Assembly: GCA_023392755.1 (NCBI GenBank)
Contig: JAEWNM010000105.1
Coordinates: forward strand, 1 to 21,607
Length of the DNA stretch: 21,607 nt
Source of the DNA: Bacillota bacterium
GTDB taxonomy: Bacteria > Bacillota > Clostridia > Christensenellales > Aristaeellaceae
Direction: 5' to 3'
The notes below the pieces were generated by a model. It made no database searches and was not told where the DNA came from. It was given only the letters and a program-made list of their open reading frames with translations. Within the stretch, counting starts at the first letter, position 1. Every line of letters starts with the position of its first letter. Positions 1-8,500 of the stretch are shown piece by piece. A program made the position numbers and the translations under genes.

Positions 1-142
1 CCATCCCATCAATATCTGATGGCGTTATGGTGGCCGCGTGAATCTTCACCAATACTTCCCTATCCCTTGCAACGGGCTTTTTCACTTCCGTGAGCATTAA
101 TTTGCCGGGAAAGCCTTTTCCCGCATATACAATTGCCTTCAT
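1..142 (-). CDS. NAD(P)-dependent alcohol dehydrogenase (MDR family), N-terminal part only
   Basis: The 47 visible residues begin MKAIVYAGKGFPGKLMLTEV and continue through a KPVARDREVLVKIHAATITP stretch. This is the typical first beta-strands of the GroES-like domain of medium-chain dehydrogenases/reductases (zinc alcohol dehydrogenases and quinone oxidoreductases). Known family role: NAD(P)H-dependent oxidation or reduction of alcohols, aldehydes or quinones in the cytosol. The gene runs off the left edge, so the catalytic zinc ligands and Rossmann domain cannot be seen and the subtype cannot be fixed. The ATG at 142 has a near-perfect AAGGAGGT site 7 nt upstream. It is the last visible gene of the minus-strand operon 846-1, about 77 nt after the small-protein gene, and is probably controlled by the LAL regulator encoded upstream. 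Confidence 0.8.
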   Translation of the reverse strand, partial: MKAIVYAGKGFPGKLMLTEVKKPVARDREVLVKIHAATITPSDIDGM

Positions 143-219
143 CTGCGAAACCTCCTTCATCTGGGTGAGTGCTTGTTTTCCTCCGGGGTATCATTGGCCA
201 TGATGTTTCAAGGCGGGGC

Positions 220-417
220 CTATGCTTCTTCTTTGATTCTGTTGACCGAGATCAGATCAATGCCCAGGTCATTGATTTTTCGAAGGACACCGTACAGCGC
301 CGATTGATCGGCGAGCCGGCCTCGGAGCAAGGTTTCCAAATCCGGCTTTCTGACCACCGTCAGTTCCTCAAACCAGGCATCTGAGATATATCCGCGGATG
401 ACAATCTCGTACAGCAT
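220..417 (-). CDS. Conserved small protein of unknown function (65 aa)
   Basis: The protein begins MLYEIVIRGYISDAWFEELT and ends with ALYGVLRKINDLGIDLISVN. From memory, this pattern (an N-terminal YEI.I.G strand, a central DQ(A/S)AL helix and a C-terminal LISVN) recurs in a widespread family of roughly 65-75 residue uncharacterised bacterial proteins, often next to dehydrogenases or small membrane proteins. No catalytic motif, signal peptide or membrane segment is visible; it should be a soluble alpha/beta mini-domain. It starts 6 nt after the DUF6326 stop, with AGAGGTG as a plausible SD overlapping the end of that gene, so the two are translationally linked. The function is unknown; co-regulation with the adjacent dehydrogenase is inferred from operon structure. 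Confidence 0.75.
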   Translation of the reverse strand: MLYEIVIRGYISDAWFEELTVVRKPDLETLLRGRLADQSALYGVLRKINDLGIDLISVNRIKEEA

Positions 418-423
418 GCGCCA

Positions 424-846
424 TCACCTCTTCCATCTGGCCGTGAGCACCAATATCACGGCATTTCCCAGAATCACAATCGCTGAGAAAAATGCGTAAT
501 GGAGCGTTATGCCAGAGCCGGCAAAAAAAGATGCCAGCTGATACAGGATCATGAGGATTGCCGCGCCGATATTGATTCCGCGGTTTACCTTATAAGGCAA
601 GACCGCCGACAATACCACCATCAGGAAGGGTACTTCCAGTGAGACCCCCGCAAGCAGCAGAAATTCTGCCGTCATTGGGATGCCGGCGATATTGCCCTCC
701 AGCAAGCCCCTTATGACCGCGGTTTCCATATTGCTCAATAGATCGCACAGGATGTAGTTCACGGATAGAAACACCCATAGCTTTGAAAGGAGCATAGGCA
801 TTTGTTCGCTGGATTTTCCGTGCAGTACCTGGGTTTGCGCTTTCAT
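424..846 (-). CDS. DUF6326-type four-helix membrane protein
   Basis: A 140-residue protein with four predicted membrane helices at about residues 20-40, 59-83, 90-109 and 113-136, and a basic C-terminus (ARWKR). The opening LSKLWVFLSVNYILCDLLS helix and overall size match the DUF6326 family as I remember it; the family has no established function. The frame stays open upstream to 915, but I chose the ATG at 846. It has a GGGGAGGT SD at 6-nt spacing, and the upstream extension would lie on top of the probable -10 region and carries no hydrophobic or conserved sequence. It is the first gene of the operon with the 65-residue protein and the dehydrogenase, behind the triple CCCTACT repeats. Integral membrane location is read directly from hydrophobicity. 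Confidence 0.75.
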   Translation of the reverse strand: MKAQTQVLHGKSSEQMPMLLSKLWVFLSVNYILCDLLSNMETAVIRGLLEGNIAGIPMTAEFLLLAGVSLEVPFLMVVLSAVLPYKVNRGINIGAAILMILYQLASFFAGSGITLHYAFFSAIVILGNAVILVLTARWKR

Positions 847-883
847 AAAAGGACCTCCCCGCTTTCGCTGCTTATTTGTCATA

Positions 884-971
884 AGAATATCAGCGGCGGG
901 GGGGTCTTTGTACATCCTTAAGTAGGGTTTTCTATTGCAAAAAAGTAGGGGATTTCGATAACAGAGTAGGG
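884..971 (-). promoter_or_regulatory. Operon promoter region with three CCCTACT direct repeats (putative LAL operator)
   Basis: Reading toward the DUF6326 operon, CCCTACT occurs three times, at 971-965, 950-944 and 927-921, with start-to-start spacings of 21 and 23 bp (about two helical turns). A TATTCT hexamer at 889-884 could be the -10 box; no good -35 is seen 17 bp upstream, as expected for an activator-dependent promoter. The nearest repeat would then lie around -45. MalT-type regulators are known to bind short direct repeats and activate promoters with weak -35 boxes. The assignment to the adjacent regulator is inference. Confidence 0.55.
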
Positions 972-992
972 TACTGCTTTTTTATCAATGCG

Positions 993-3302
993 CTATACCA
1001 GGCCAAGCTCTTTCGCTTTGGCCACGGCCTGCATTCGGCGATTGACTTCGAGCTTGCCAAATATGCTTTGATTGTAGCCTTTCACGGTGCTCAGCGCCAA
1101 AAAAAGCGTATCACAAATCTGCTGATTGGATAATCCGGACACTATTAATGAAAGCACCTCAAGCTCCCTTGCCGTTAGCGGCTCCGCGAGCGATTGATTG
1201 GCGTGCTCCTTCGTAAATGCTTGCCCCTTCCCATTCATTGGGACCGGAAGCTGGCCGGGCTGTTGATGCGCCGCCCCTAATTCTATCTGTTTTTCTATGC
1301 TGTCAATTGTGACGTCCTCAGGAATTGGATTCAGATAGTAGCTTGCCCTGCTTTCATGAATGCAATCACGCGCCAAATCGTACAGCCCCTCGCTGCAATA
1401 GATCCGCGCAAGCAACAGGTAATGCTTGTATTTCCAATCCATCAGCGCGTAATGACGCCCATATGTTTTACTTTCCTCAAGCAATGCGCGGGACTGACCG
1501 TTGTCACCCTGCATAAAAGCAATTTTTGCTAACCCCAGATACAAGCTGGGCAGCAGAATGGGGGTGAGATGCTCCTTGATTAGCTTTGAGATCGTCTGCT
1601 CGAATATTGCTTTTGCTTTACTCAGGGAGCCCTGATGAATGTACAATTCTCCGAGCACCATGTAATAGGAATACTCTATCAGCGTATTTGAACTTCTTTT
1701 TATGTCATTCAGGGAGCCTGCGATTACGGATTCCGCTTCCTTCAAATCGCCGCTTTCCCAATGGGCAAAGCCTAAAAGTATATCCACAACGCTGCGTTTT
1801 GAATATTGGTCCTTTGGTATTCGCGTAAGCGCGTAGCGCGCATGCGCAAAAATGCCGTCAATATCTCCCGTAGCCGCCGCAATATACGCATAGGCGGAAG
1901 CAACCGTAGCCGGCAGCATATCAAATTGAGCCATATCGCTTATGATAATGTCATCCGGACGCGCACCTGCCTGACAGCGGTTGTACAATTCCAGCGCCTT
2001 GCCAAACCACCCTGTGCATGTTTCCACGTCGCCCATATCAAGCAATGCCCAGCCATAACCCATTGTTAGGACCGGGCTTTTTTCGATAATCACCAGCGGC
2101 AGCCGCCTTGCCACTTCAAGCCAGGATTTTGATTGAAGCTGACTGTCCATTTCAGCCCATTTGCACTCAATGAGCGCAGCCGCTTCCTCAAACGCATTTG
2201 CCTGCAGTAAGTGATCAATGGCTTCCTGTTCGCGGCCTTTTTCTTTAAGCCAAAGTCCTGCCCGGCGATGGAGCAGCTCCAATACGCTTTTTGGCTGGCC
2301 CTGAAGGCGCTGCCTGAGAAGGTCTCTAAAGAGGTGATGATACCGATACCATTGGCGGGATGAATCGGTTGGGATGATAAAGCTGTTCGTCTTTACAAGC
2401 CTTTCGATCATGGCGCTGCAGGCACCCGTGTCAAGTTGGAGCAAGGCATCGCAAAGATCACCGGAAAACGACTCAAGTATGGAGGTTTGCAGCAAAAATG
2501 CCTTGATTTGCGAGGAATGGTGCTCAAGCACCTCCTCCATCAAATAGTCCATTACATAATAATGGCTGCCGATAAGCGCCTCAATAAAATCATTGACATC
2601 CTCAAGCCCCTGCATAGAAAGCGCCGCCATCTGAAGGCCTGCGATCCACCCCTCCGTCCGCTGAAAGAGCCGCCGCAGCTGCGCCGGATCAAGCGATATT
2701 TGAAGCTGCCGTGAAAAAAATGCATTCGCCTCATCTTCTGTGAACTTAAGCTCGCTGACCCTGACCTCCAGAAGCCTTTTGTCCGCCCGCAATTTCGCCA
2801 GCGGAAACGGAGGGTCTTCCCTGCTAATCAGAACCAATTGCATCGAAGGCGGAAGGTGTTCAAGCAGCATCCTCATTACCTGATGGAGCTGTTCGTTGCG
2901 TATGACGTGATAATCGTCCAGTATCAGTATAAATGGAGACTTTACACAATGCAATTGATGGATCAAGGCCCTTGAATACGCTTCGAAGCCGATGGTCTGA
3001 TAAGCGTCGAGCAACTGCTTAAGCGCTTCAGCCGCCTGCCCGTCAATGGTCTTGATCCCTTCGGCCAGATAGCAAAAAAACTGCATAAGATCATTGTCCC
3101 AATCGTCCAGGGAGTACCAGCAGTAAGCCCTGTCCTGTTCCGACAGCCAGGCGGAAACGGCGGTCGATTTTCCTGAGCCGGCCTGTGCGGAGACCAGTAT
3201 CACGCTTGCCCACTGACTGTCCTTTAGTAGTACTCCTTTTGATATCATGCTGTCAGGCAGATGGGGTTTATGCAGTTTTGCAGAAAGAATGGGAAATATC
3301 AT
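993..3302 (-). CDS. MalT-like LuxR-family (LAL) ATP-binding transcriptional regulator
   Basis: A 769-residue protein with the full LAL layout. An N-terminal STAND-type ATPase has Walker A GSGKST at residues 42-47 and a Walker B-like LILDDYH at 126-132. A long helical TPR-like region follows to about 680. The C-terminal LuxR helix-turn-helix (709-769) has the signature LTARELEVLSLIVSGLSNQQ and a DTLFLALSTVKGY recognition region. These proteins are known to bind an inducer and ATP, oligomerise and activate transcription from direct-repeat operators. The frame continues to a GTG at 3359, but I prefer the ATG at 3302: it has GGAGAG at good spacing, it begins directly with the conserved FPILSAKLHKP segment, and the promoter at 3372-3400 puts the transcript start only a few bases before the GTG. 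The likely target is the operon downstream. The inducer cannot be read from sequence. Confidence 0.92.
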   Translation of the reverse strand: MIFPILSAKLHKPHLPDSMISKGVLLKDSQWASVILVSAQAGSGKSTAVSAWLSEQDRAYCWYSLDDWDNDLMQFFCYLAEGIKTIDGQAAEALKQLLDAYQTIGFEAYSRALIHQLHCVKSPFILILDDYHVIRNEQLHQVMRMLLEHLPPSMQLVLISREDPPFPLAKLRADKRLLEVRVSELKFTEDEANAFFSRQLQISLDPAQLRRLFQRTEGWIAGLQMAALSMQGLEDVNDFIEALIGSHYYVMDYLMEEVLEHHSSQIKAFLLQTSILESFSGDLCDALLQLDTGACSAMIERLVKTNSFIIPTDSSRQWYRYHHLFRDLLRQRLQGQPKSVLELLHRRAGLWLKEKGREQEAIDHLLQANAFEEAAALIECKWAEMDSQLQSKSWLEVARRLPLVIIEKSPVLTMGYGWALLDMGDVETCTGWFGKALELYNRCQAGARPDDIIISDMAQFDMLPATVASAYAYIAAATGDIDGIFAHARYALTRIPKDQYSKRSVVDILLGFAHWESGDLKEAESVIAGSLNDIKRSSNTLIEYSYYMVLGELYIHQGSLSKAKAIFEQTISKLIKEHLTPILLPSLYLGLAKIAFMQGDNGQSRALLEESKTYGRHYALMDWKYKHYLLLARIYCSEGLYDLARDCIHESRASYYLNPIPEDVTIDSIEKQIELGAAHQQPGQLPVPMNGKGQAFTKEHANQSLAEPLTARELEVLSLIVSGLSNQQICDTLFLALSTVKGYNQSIFGKLEVNRRMQAVAKAKELGLV

Positions 3303-3371
3303 AAGCTCTCTCCAATCATCGCGCTGAACCGGGTGCCAGGCTTTCAGTTTTTTCGCCACATCTATCGATTC

Positions 3372-3400
3372 ATTATATCCTAATAAATGTAAATTGTAAA
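3372..3400 (-). promoter_or_regulatory. Sigma-A-type promoter of the LAL regulator gene
   Basis: On the minus strand TTTACA (3400-3395) is separated by exactly 17 bp from a perfect TATAAT (3377-3372). The expected transcript start near 3365 leaves about 60 nt of leader before the ATG at 3302. No CCCTACT repeat is present here, so there is no sign of autoregulation through that motif. Confidence 0.7.
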
Positions 3401-3500
3401 CGACGATTGAAAAATGGATACATTTTTGAATACGGATCGCATGGGATAAAGCATATTAAGCGGGGAAAGCGAAGCTTTTGTCTTTGCAGAACATCATGTC

Positions 3501-3546
3501 AAAAAAAGGACTGCCTCGCCGCGATTTTTTCGCTTCAAGGCAGCCC
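3501..3546 (-). terminator. Intrinsic terminator of the helicase-SRAP-DUF1015 operon
   Basis: The minus strand reads GGGCTGCCT, a 27-nt interior, then AGGCAGTCC followed by seven T residues at 3507-3501. The outer stem is 9 positions with one mismatch. The interior contains a smaller GCGA/TCGC hairpin around an A-run that can stack on it. The structure lies 29 nt after the DUF1015 stop codon. The rest of the 3302-3575 interval shows only the regulator promoter. Confidence 0.8.
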
Positions 3547-3574
3547 TCATTGTTCAAACTGCGCCGATTTTCCG

Positions 3575-4852
3575 CTATTGCATTTTTCTGCATTCCATGT
3601 AATATCGCTTTTCGCTGGCTTCTCCCATGGAGAATGTCTTTCGGGGCAGCGCGCCATCGCTCCGCACGGCGGGCAGCAGGGCCTCCTTGGCAAAGGCAGG
3701 CACCAGAAAACCTACGGTGTCCCTTTGGTCACACAGGCCCCGCACCGTTTCCTCCCCGTGTATGTAGTCGATTTCCGCCTCTTTGTGACGGCAGAGATAG
3801 TCGTCCAGAAATTTTTGAAGCGTGCCCACCGCCAGGGAAGCATCGGGATTGTGGATAACCGCAGTTGTTTCCCTTCCGCCATAAAGCATGGTAATAACAT
3901 GGTCGCCGGGCGTTTTTTGCGTTTGACTCAGCGCCATGCCGCGGGCCTGGCTGTATTCCGCCCATTCCCTCATCAAGGCATCCCCGTTTGTGTGGAATAA
4001 TACCCGGTGGATGGGATGGAATTGAAGCGCCGCGTCATGTATGTTCTCCACTTCCACCAGCGCATACCTGGCAGGATGGTTCGCGGCTTCAAAAGGCGCA
4101 AGCGATTCCTTAAGCTGATGCCAGTAGGTGCGGGCGGTGGCCAGGGAATGGTTTCCGTCCCCGACGGCCATCAAAAGCGGATTATGCTGAGGCAGCCCGG
4201 CCTTCAATGCGCAAAGCGCTTCCCATACCCCCCGCAAATGAGCCGTGTCCGTCACCGCCCAGCCCCGCAAGCGTCCGCCTCCGGCCATCAAGGAGAAATC
4301 ATAAAGCGGCGCCAGTTCCCCGCGCCTTGCATACAAAGGCTCTATCACGGTTTTTTGCAGGTCGTCCAGCAGCAAAAGCACATGGGGGCATTCCAGCGCA
4401 GCGCCCTGCCGTACGGCAAGCCTGGGAGGGATACGGGAGAGAATGGTTCCCTCCGTGGCTCGTATCATGGACCGGGAACCCGTATCAAATTCATAGCTGT
4501 TTAGATCGGCGGCGGCTATCAGGCCCAGCCTTGAGCCGCTTTGCGTTGTACGCTCCGTTAGAACAAAGCCGTTTTTAACAGCCTGCCGAAGGATGCCTTT
4601 TTCCAGATATTCCGCCATGGCAGCGTGAATTTTCTGCACCCGTTCCCCGCTTTGCGCAAGATAAATCTCCGGCAGGGTGATATGCAGTGTGGAAGGTTTC
4701 GTCCCCACCAGGCTTTCCACCTTCCGCCAGTAATCCGGCTGGGAGGTAAACTGGTCGCAGGCTATCACGGCCCAGGCCGCAGGGTCCACACCCTGTCCGG
4801 GAAGAAGAATATCGGCCGGCGCGATGGCAGTCAAATCCCAATCAAAATGCAT
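3575..4852 (-). CDS. DUF1015 family protein
   Basis: A 425-residue cytosolic protein; length and motifs fit DUF1015. The N-terminus has WAVIACDQFTSQPDYWRKVE, which is highly typical of the family. The middle has a HVLLLLDD segment and VGDGNHSLATARTYW, the histidine-containing motif that is the most conserved part. A late YIHGEETV block follows. The biochemical function of DUF1015 is not established as far as I know; from memory, clostridial members often sit next to serine biosynthesis genes, which is not the case here. The ATG at 4852 has GAGGTG 5 nt upstream. The gene is third in a minus-strand operon after the SNF2-type helicase and SRAP genes, 52 nt downstream of the SRAP stop, and is followed by a terminator. 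Confidence 0.88.
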   Translation of the reverse strand: MHFDWDLTAIAPADILLPGQGVDPAAWAVIACDQFTSQPDYWRKVESLVGTKPSTLHITLPEIYLAQSGERVQKIHAAMAEYLEKGILRQAVKNGFVLTERTTQSGSRLGLIAAADLNSYEFDTGSRSMIRATEGTILSRIPPRLAVRQGAALECPHVLLLLDDLQKTVIEPLYARRGELAPLYDFSLMAGGGRLRGWAVTDTAHLRGVWEALCALKAGLPQHNPLLMAVGDGNHSLATARTYWHQLKESLAPFEAANHPARYALVEVENIHDAALQFHPIHRVLFHTNGDALMREWAEYSQARGMALSQTQKTPGDHVITMLYGGRETTAVIHNPDASLAVGTLQKFLDDYLCRHKEAEIDYIHGEETVRGLCDQRDTVGFLVPAFAKEALLPAVRSDGALPRKTFSMGEASEKRYYMECRKMQ

Positions 4853-4904
4853 CTGAGCACCTCATTTCACACAAACGCAAAAACGGCTGCGTGTTCTCAT
4901 GCGT

Positions 4905-5498
4905 TTACTTTGTGGACAAATGTATATCAAGGGGCTGATCCCCCATGCTGGTCAGAAGTACAAACGCTTCCGCCGGGCCGGAAAGATAGGCGCTCTGCTC
5001 CGCCTCGCCGGCAAGCAGCACCGGCATCCTGTCATGGATGGGCCGCACCTGTCTATCTGCCGGGCGTGTAAGCACGGTAAACACTTCCCGCCCGTCTTCC
5101 AGCTTCTTGTACACCCCCGCCATATACATCAGGCGATTTTTCTGTAGGGCAATGGCCATTTTATCCTTTGTCTTTTTCCCCAGCGGTGTATGCCGCCACT
5201 CAAAAAACCAGTTGGCGGGGATCATGCAGCGGCCGGCCAGAAACGCCGGCCGGAAAAACGGCGACTGCGCCACCGTCTCCTGCCTGGCGTTGATGACGGG
5301 GCTTTTTTTCTCCCAGTGGGGAAAGCCCCATTGCATCAGCCGTGGCGTCCAGCTTCCCTGCCCGTCGGGCACCAGCACCGGCGCCATTCCGCCGGGGGAA
5401 ATTTCTCCCTGCGCAAATTCCATCCCGCTCATTTTTTCCAGTATGGCCCGCATTTCCGGGTCATTGACATCCAGCATGAGATAGTACCTGCCGCACAC
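4905..5498 (-). CDS. SOS response-associated peptidase (SRAP, HMCES/YedK type)
   Basis: A 197-residue protein with the complete SRAP active site. Cys2 (MCGRYY) becomes N-terminal after Met removal, Asn70 lies in INARQET, Glu100 in NWFFEWR and His155 in PIHDRMPV. These match the Cys2/Asn75/Glu105/His160 set of E. coli YedK. Known role: the N-terminal cysteine forms a thiazolidine crosslink with abasic sites in single-stranded DNA, shielding them at replication forks; the protein also releases itself from its pro-form. The start is a GTG at 5498 with a GAGGAGG site upstream. This start is decisive because the catalytic cysteine must be residue 2. It lies 20 nt behind the helicase gene, so co-expression with a DNA translocase is likely. 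All key residues are intact. Confidence 0.95.
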   Translation of the reverse strand: MCGRYYLMLDVNDPEMRAILEKMSGMEFAQGEISPGGMAPVLVPDGQGSWTPRLMQWGFPHWEKKSPVINARQETVAQSPFFRPAFLAGRCMIPANWFFEWRHTPLGKKTKDKMAIALQKNRLMYMAGVYKKLEDGREVFTVLTRPADRQVRPIHDRMPVLLAGEAEQSAYLSGPAEAFVLLTSMGDQPLDIHLSTK

Positions 5499-5518
5499 CG
5501 TGCCATCCCCTCCTCATC

Positions 5519-8500
5519 CTATGCAAACAGCGCTCTGATATCCGCCTCCGAAAGCTGGGTGGGCATTTCTTCACCGGCAGTGATCAATTGATCAAAAAGC
5601 GCCCGCTTTTTTTTGCCCAGGTGGGCTACCTGCTCCTCAATACTCAAATGGGTGATCAGCCGCACCACTTCCACCTTGCGTGTCTGGCCGATGCGGTGGG
5701 CGCGGTCGGTGGCCTGGGCCTCCGCGGCGGGGTTCCACCATGGGTCATAATGGACCACCATGTCCGCTCCGGTCAGATTAAGCCCCGTACCGCCGGCCTT
5801 TAGCGATATGAGAAACACCTGCCCCTCACCGGCGTTAAACCCGTCAGCCAGTTCCAGCCGCTTGACCGGCGGTGTTTCTCCGTCCAGGTACAGGCATTGA
5901 ATGCCCTCCGCCTCCAAATGGCGGCGCAGAATCTTCAGCATACTGGTAAATTGCGAGAAAAGCAGCACCCGCCGCCCCGTTTCCAGCGCGCCCGGCAAAA
6001 TCTCCAGCAAAAGGTCCAGTTTTCCGCTGGCCCCCGAATAGTCCGGCAGGCACAGGGCGGGGTGGCAGCAGATTTGCCGAAGCTCCGTAATGGCGGCCAG
6101 CACCTCCGTGCGGCCCCGATTGATGCCCTTGGTGCGGAGCAGGTCGTCCACACGGCTGCGCAAGCGCAAAAGCGCCGCCTGATACACCCTGCCCTGCTCC
6201 AGCGTCATTTCCGCCATGAGCGTTGTCTCCAGCTTGTCCGGCAGTTCTGTCAGCACATCCTTTTTCAGGCGGCGCAGAAGAAAGGGGCGTATCTTTTGCC
6301 TGAGCGTCTCACTGTTGCGCCCGTCGCCATGCTGCCGGATGAACCGGGAATAATTGAGCAGATAACCCGGCAGCACGAAATCAAAGATGGACCACAATTC
6401 CCCGGTATTGTTCTCCATGGGTGTGCCGGTCAGCGCCAGCCTTGTTTGCGCCTTCAGCTGCTTTACAGCCACCGCCCCTACGCTGGCGGCGTTTTTGATG
6501 TGCTGCGCCTCGTCCAGAATGGCAAAGCGGAAGGGTATGTCGCACAGCAAAGATATATCCCTGCGTATGAGGGGATAGGAGGTGATGATTACATCCGCCT
6601 TCCCGGAACCCTTGATTTCCTCGATCTGCTCTGCCCGGGCCGCCTGGCTGCCGGAAAGCAGCAGCACGCTAAGGCCGGGCGCAAAGCGCCGGAATTCCGC
6701 CTGCCAGTTATAGCACAGGGAGGTGGGCGTCACAACGATGGTTGGGAGGCGGCTGGATTCCTGTTTCACCGTCCACCAGATCAGGGCAATGATCTGAATG
6801 GTTTTGCCCAGCCCCATGTCATCTGCCAGTACACCGCCCATGCGCAGTCTGTGCAGCGATTGCAGCCAGTAAAATCCGCGCTCCTGATAGGGCCGCAAGA
6901 GCTTTCCCAAAGGCGGGGGGCAGGGCAGGAGCGTGCGCGCTTCCGGCGTGGTAAGAGCGGACACCGTATCTAAAACGCTGTCCTCCGCCTGGATGGGCAG
7001 GCCCTTTTCCTTAAGCAGCGCGCTTAAATACACGGTGCGGCAGGCCGCCAGGGACAGCGTATTTCCGGTCGCCAGGTCAATATCCTCCGCCTGGGCGCTT
7101 TCCGCAAGAAGGTCGGCAGCCTCCTGCCAATCTTCCATGGCGCTCAAATCCAGGAAGGAGCCATCCTTCAGCCTGAAATACCTGCGCCTTACATGCAGCG
7201 CCTGCAAAATGGCCAATATCTCCTGGCTTGGCTGCCCATCCTCCGAAAACTCCAGCAGCAGCTGTCCGCCGCTGACACGCATGGACCCCTGAAGCTTTGG
7301 CTTGCGGGGCGTCATGCGCCGAAAATCCTGGCTGGCAAAAATTTCGCACAGACCCATCAACCGTTGAACGCCTTCGGACACAAACTGAAAAATGCCGTCC
7401 TGCCCGCTTAAATACACACGGCCCTTGCGCACATGGAAGCCCGCGTTTGCCAGCTCGTCCAGCACGGCGCGCTCCGCGCTGGCATCCCGCATAAGCAGCT
7501 TTGCTTCGCCGTCCGACGTTTCCTGATTCGGCGATGCAAAGGGATCGATTTCATGAGGGCCATAGGCAAACACGGTGCGGGCCACCACCTCCTGGCCCAC
7601 CCGGTCCAGATAGACCTTGGCTTGAAGCTTTGTGCGGATGATCTGCTTTTGCAAAACGCCGTCCAGCTCCACCATGCCGGTCAGCTGAAGCCAGGGTACC
7701 AGTTCGCTGATGACGCGGGGGGCGTCTTTTCCGAAAAAATCGAAGGATGCGCTGCCGTCGTCCTCCTGCCTGAACAGTACCGCCGCCACGCTTTGCTGCA
7801 TCTTGTTCAGTGCCACCACTTCCCCGCTAAGCCATACGTAGGCGCAGTCGGGCGTAAGGGGCATCCATTCCGCCGGGAGCTGGGCTGTGATGGTGATTCC
7901 CCTTGCGCCGCCCGCCACCTGATAGACAAAGGGGATTTCCTTTTCCTGCACCTGGGCCACATGATAAGCCACGCCGTTAACCGCCAGGCGGAAAGGCAAA
8001 TGCTTTAAAAGGCCCAGCAGCGTATGCGCAAAGCGGGGCGGCAGCCGCATGGTGCGCGCTTCCAGCCCATGCTGTGTGACACCCACTTCCTTTTGCGCCT
8101 GGCATAAGGCCCTTAACACATCCAGCAGGCCATTTTCCCGCGGCGTGAAATGCATCCATTCCGGATGAAAAACAAACCCCTTTCCAAAGGGCAGCGACGA
8201 TTGATTGTCAATGGCATCCAGAAACTGGGGCAGGTTCCGCACCACATACAGGCGGTCCTCCCCTACCCTAATGCCCACGCGCAAGGCCGGCTGGCCAACG
8301 TGGTCCCTTTCCAGCAAAAGCGTGATCTCCATGCGCACGGTGCCTGCTTCCGGCAGCGCGCCTTCCATGGCCTTTAGGAGCAGCGGCCCGCCGAGCAGAG
8401 CCTTGCGCTTTTCAATATCTTTCCAGGCGCCTGTCTCCCGTGCCATCAGCGTGGCAGCCACCACATGACGGCAGGCGCCCAGCCGTTCCCTTGTTTCGCA

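Noticed and set aside
847..915. N-terminal extension of the DUF6326 protein by 23 residues
   Set aside because: It would overlap the probable -10 box, has no ribosome site and encodes a non-conserved polar stretch; the ATG at 846 has a strong SD.
3407..4504. Two plus-strand frames (197 and 165 codons) opposite DUF1015
   Set aside because: Both are antisense to the conserved DUF1015 gene and lack any family signature. The first also starts in the intergenic region across the terminator.
4853..4904. Inverted repeat AAACGCA/TGCGTTT between the SRAP and DUF1015 genes
   Set aside because: It is only 7 bp with a loop of about 20 nt and no T-run, so neither a terminator nor a clear operator; it may be chance.
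5897..6973. Long open frame on the plus strand (358 codons)
   Set aside because: It lies antisense inside the conserved SNF2 motor domain, has no recognisable domain and a basic, low-complexity composition typical of the reverse complement of a GC-rich gene.
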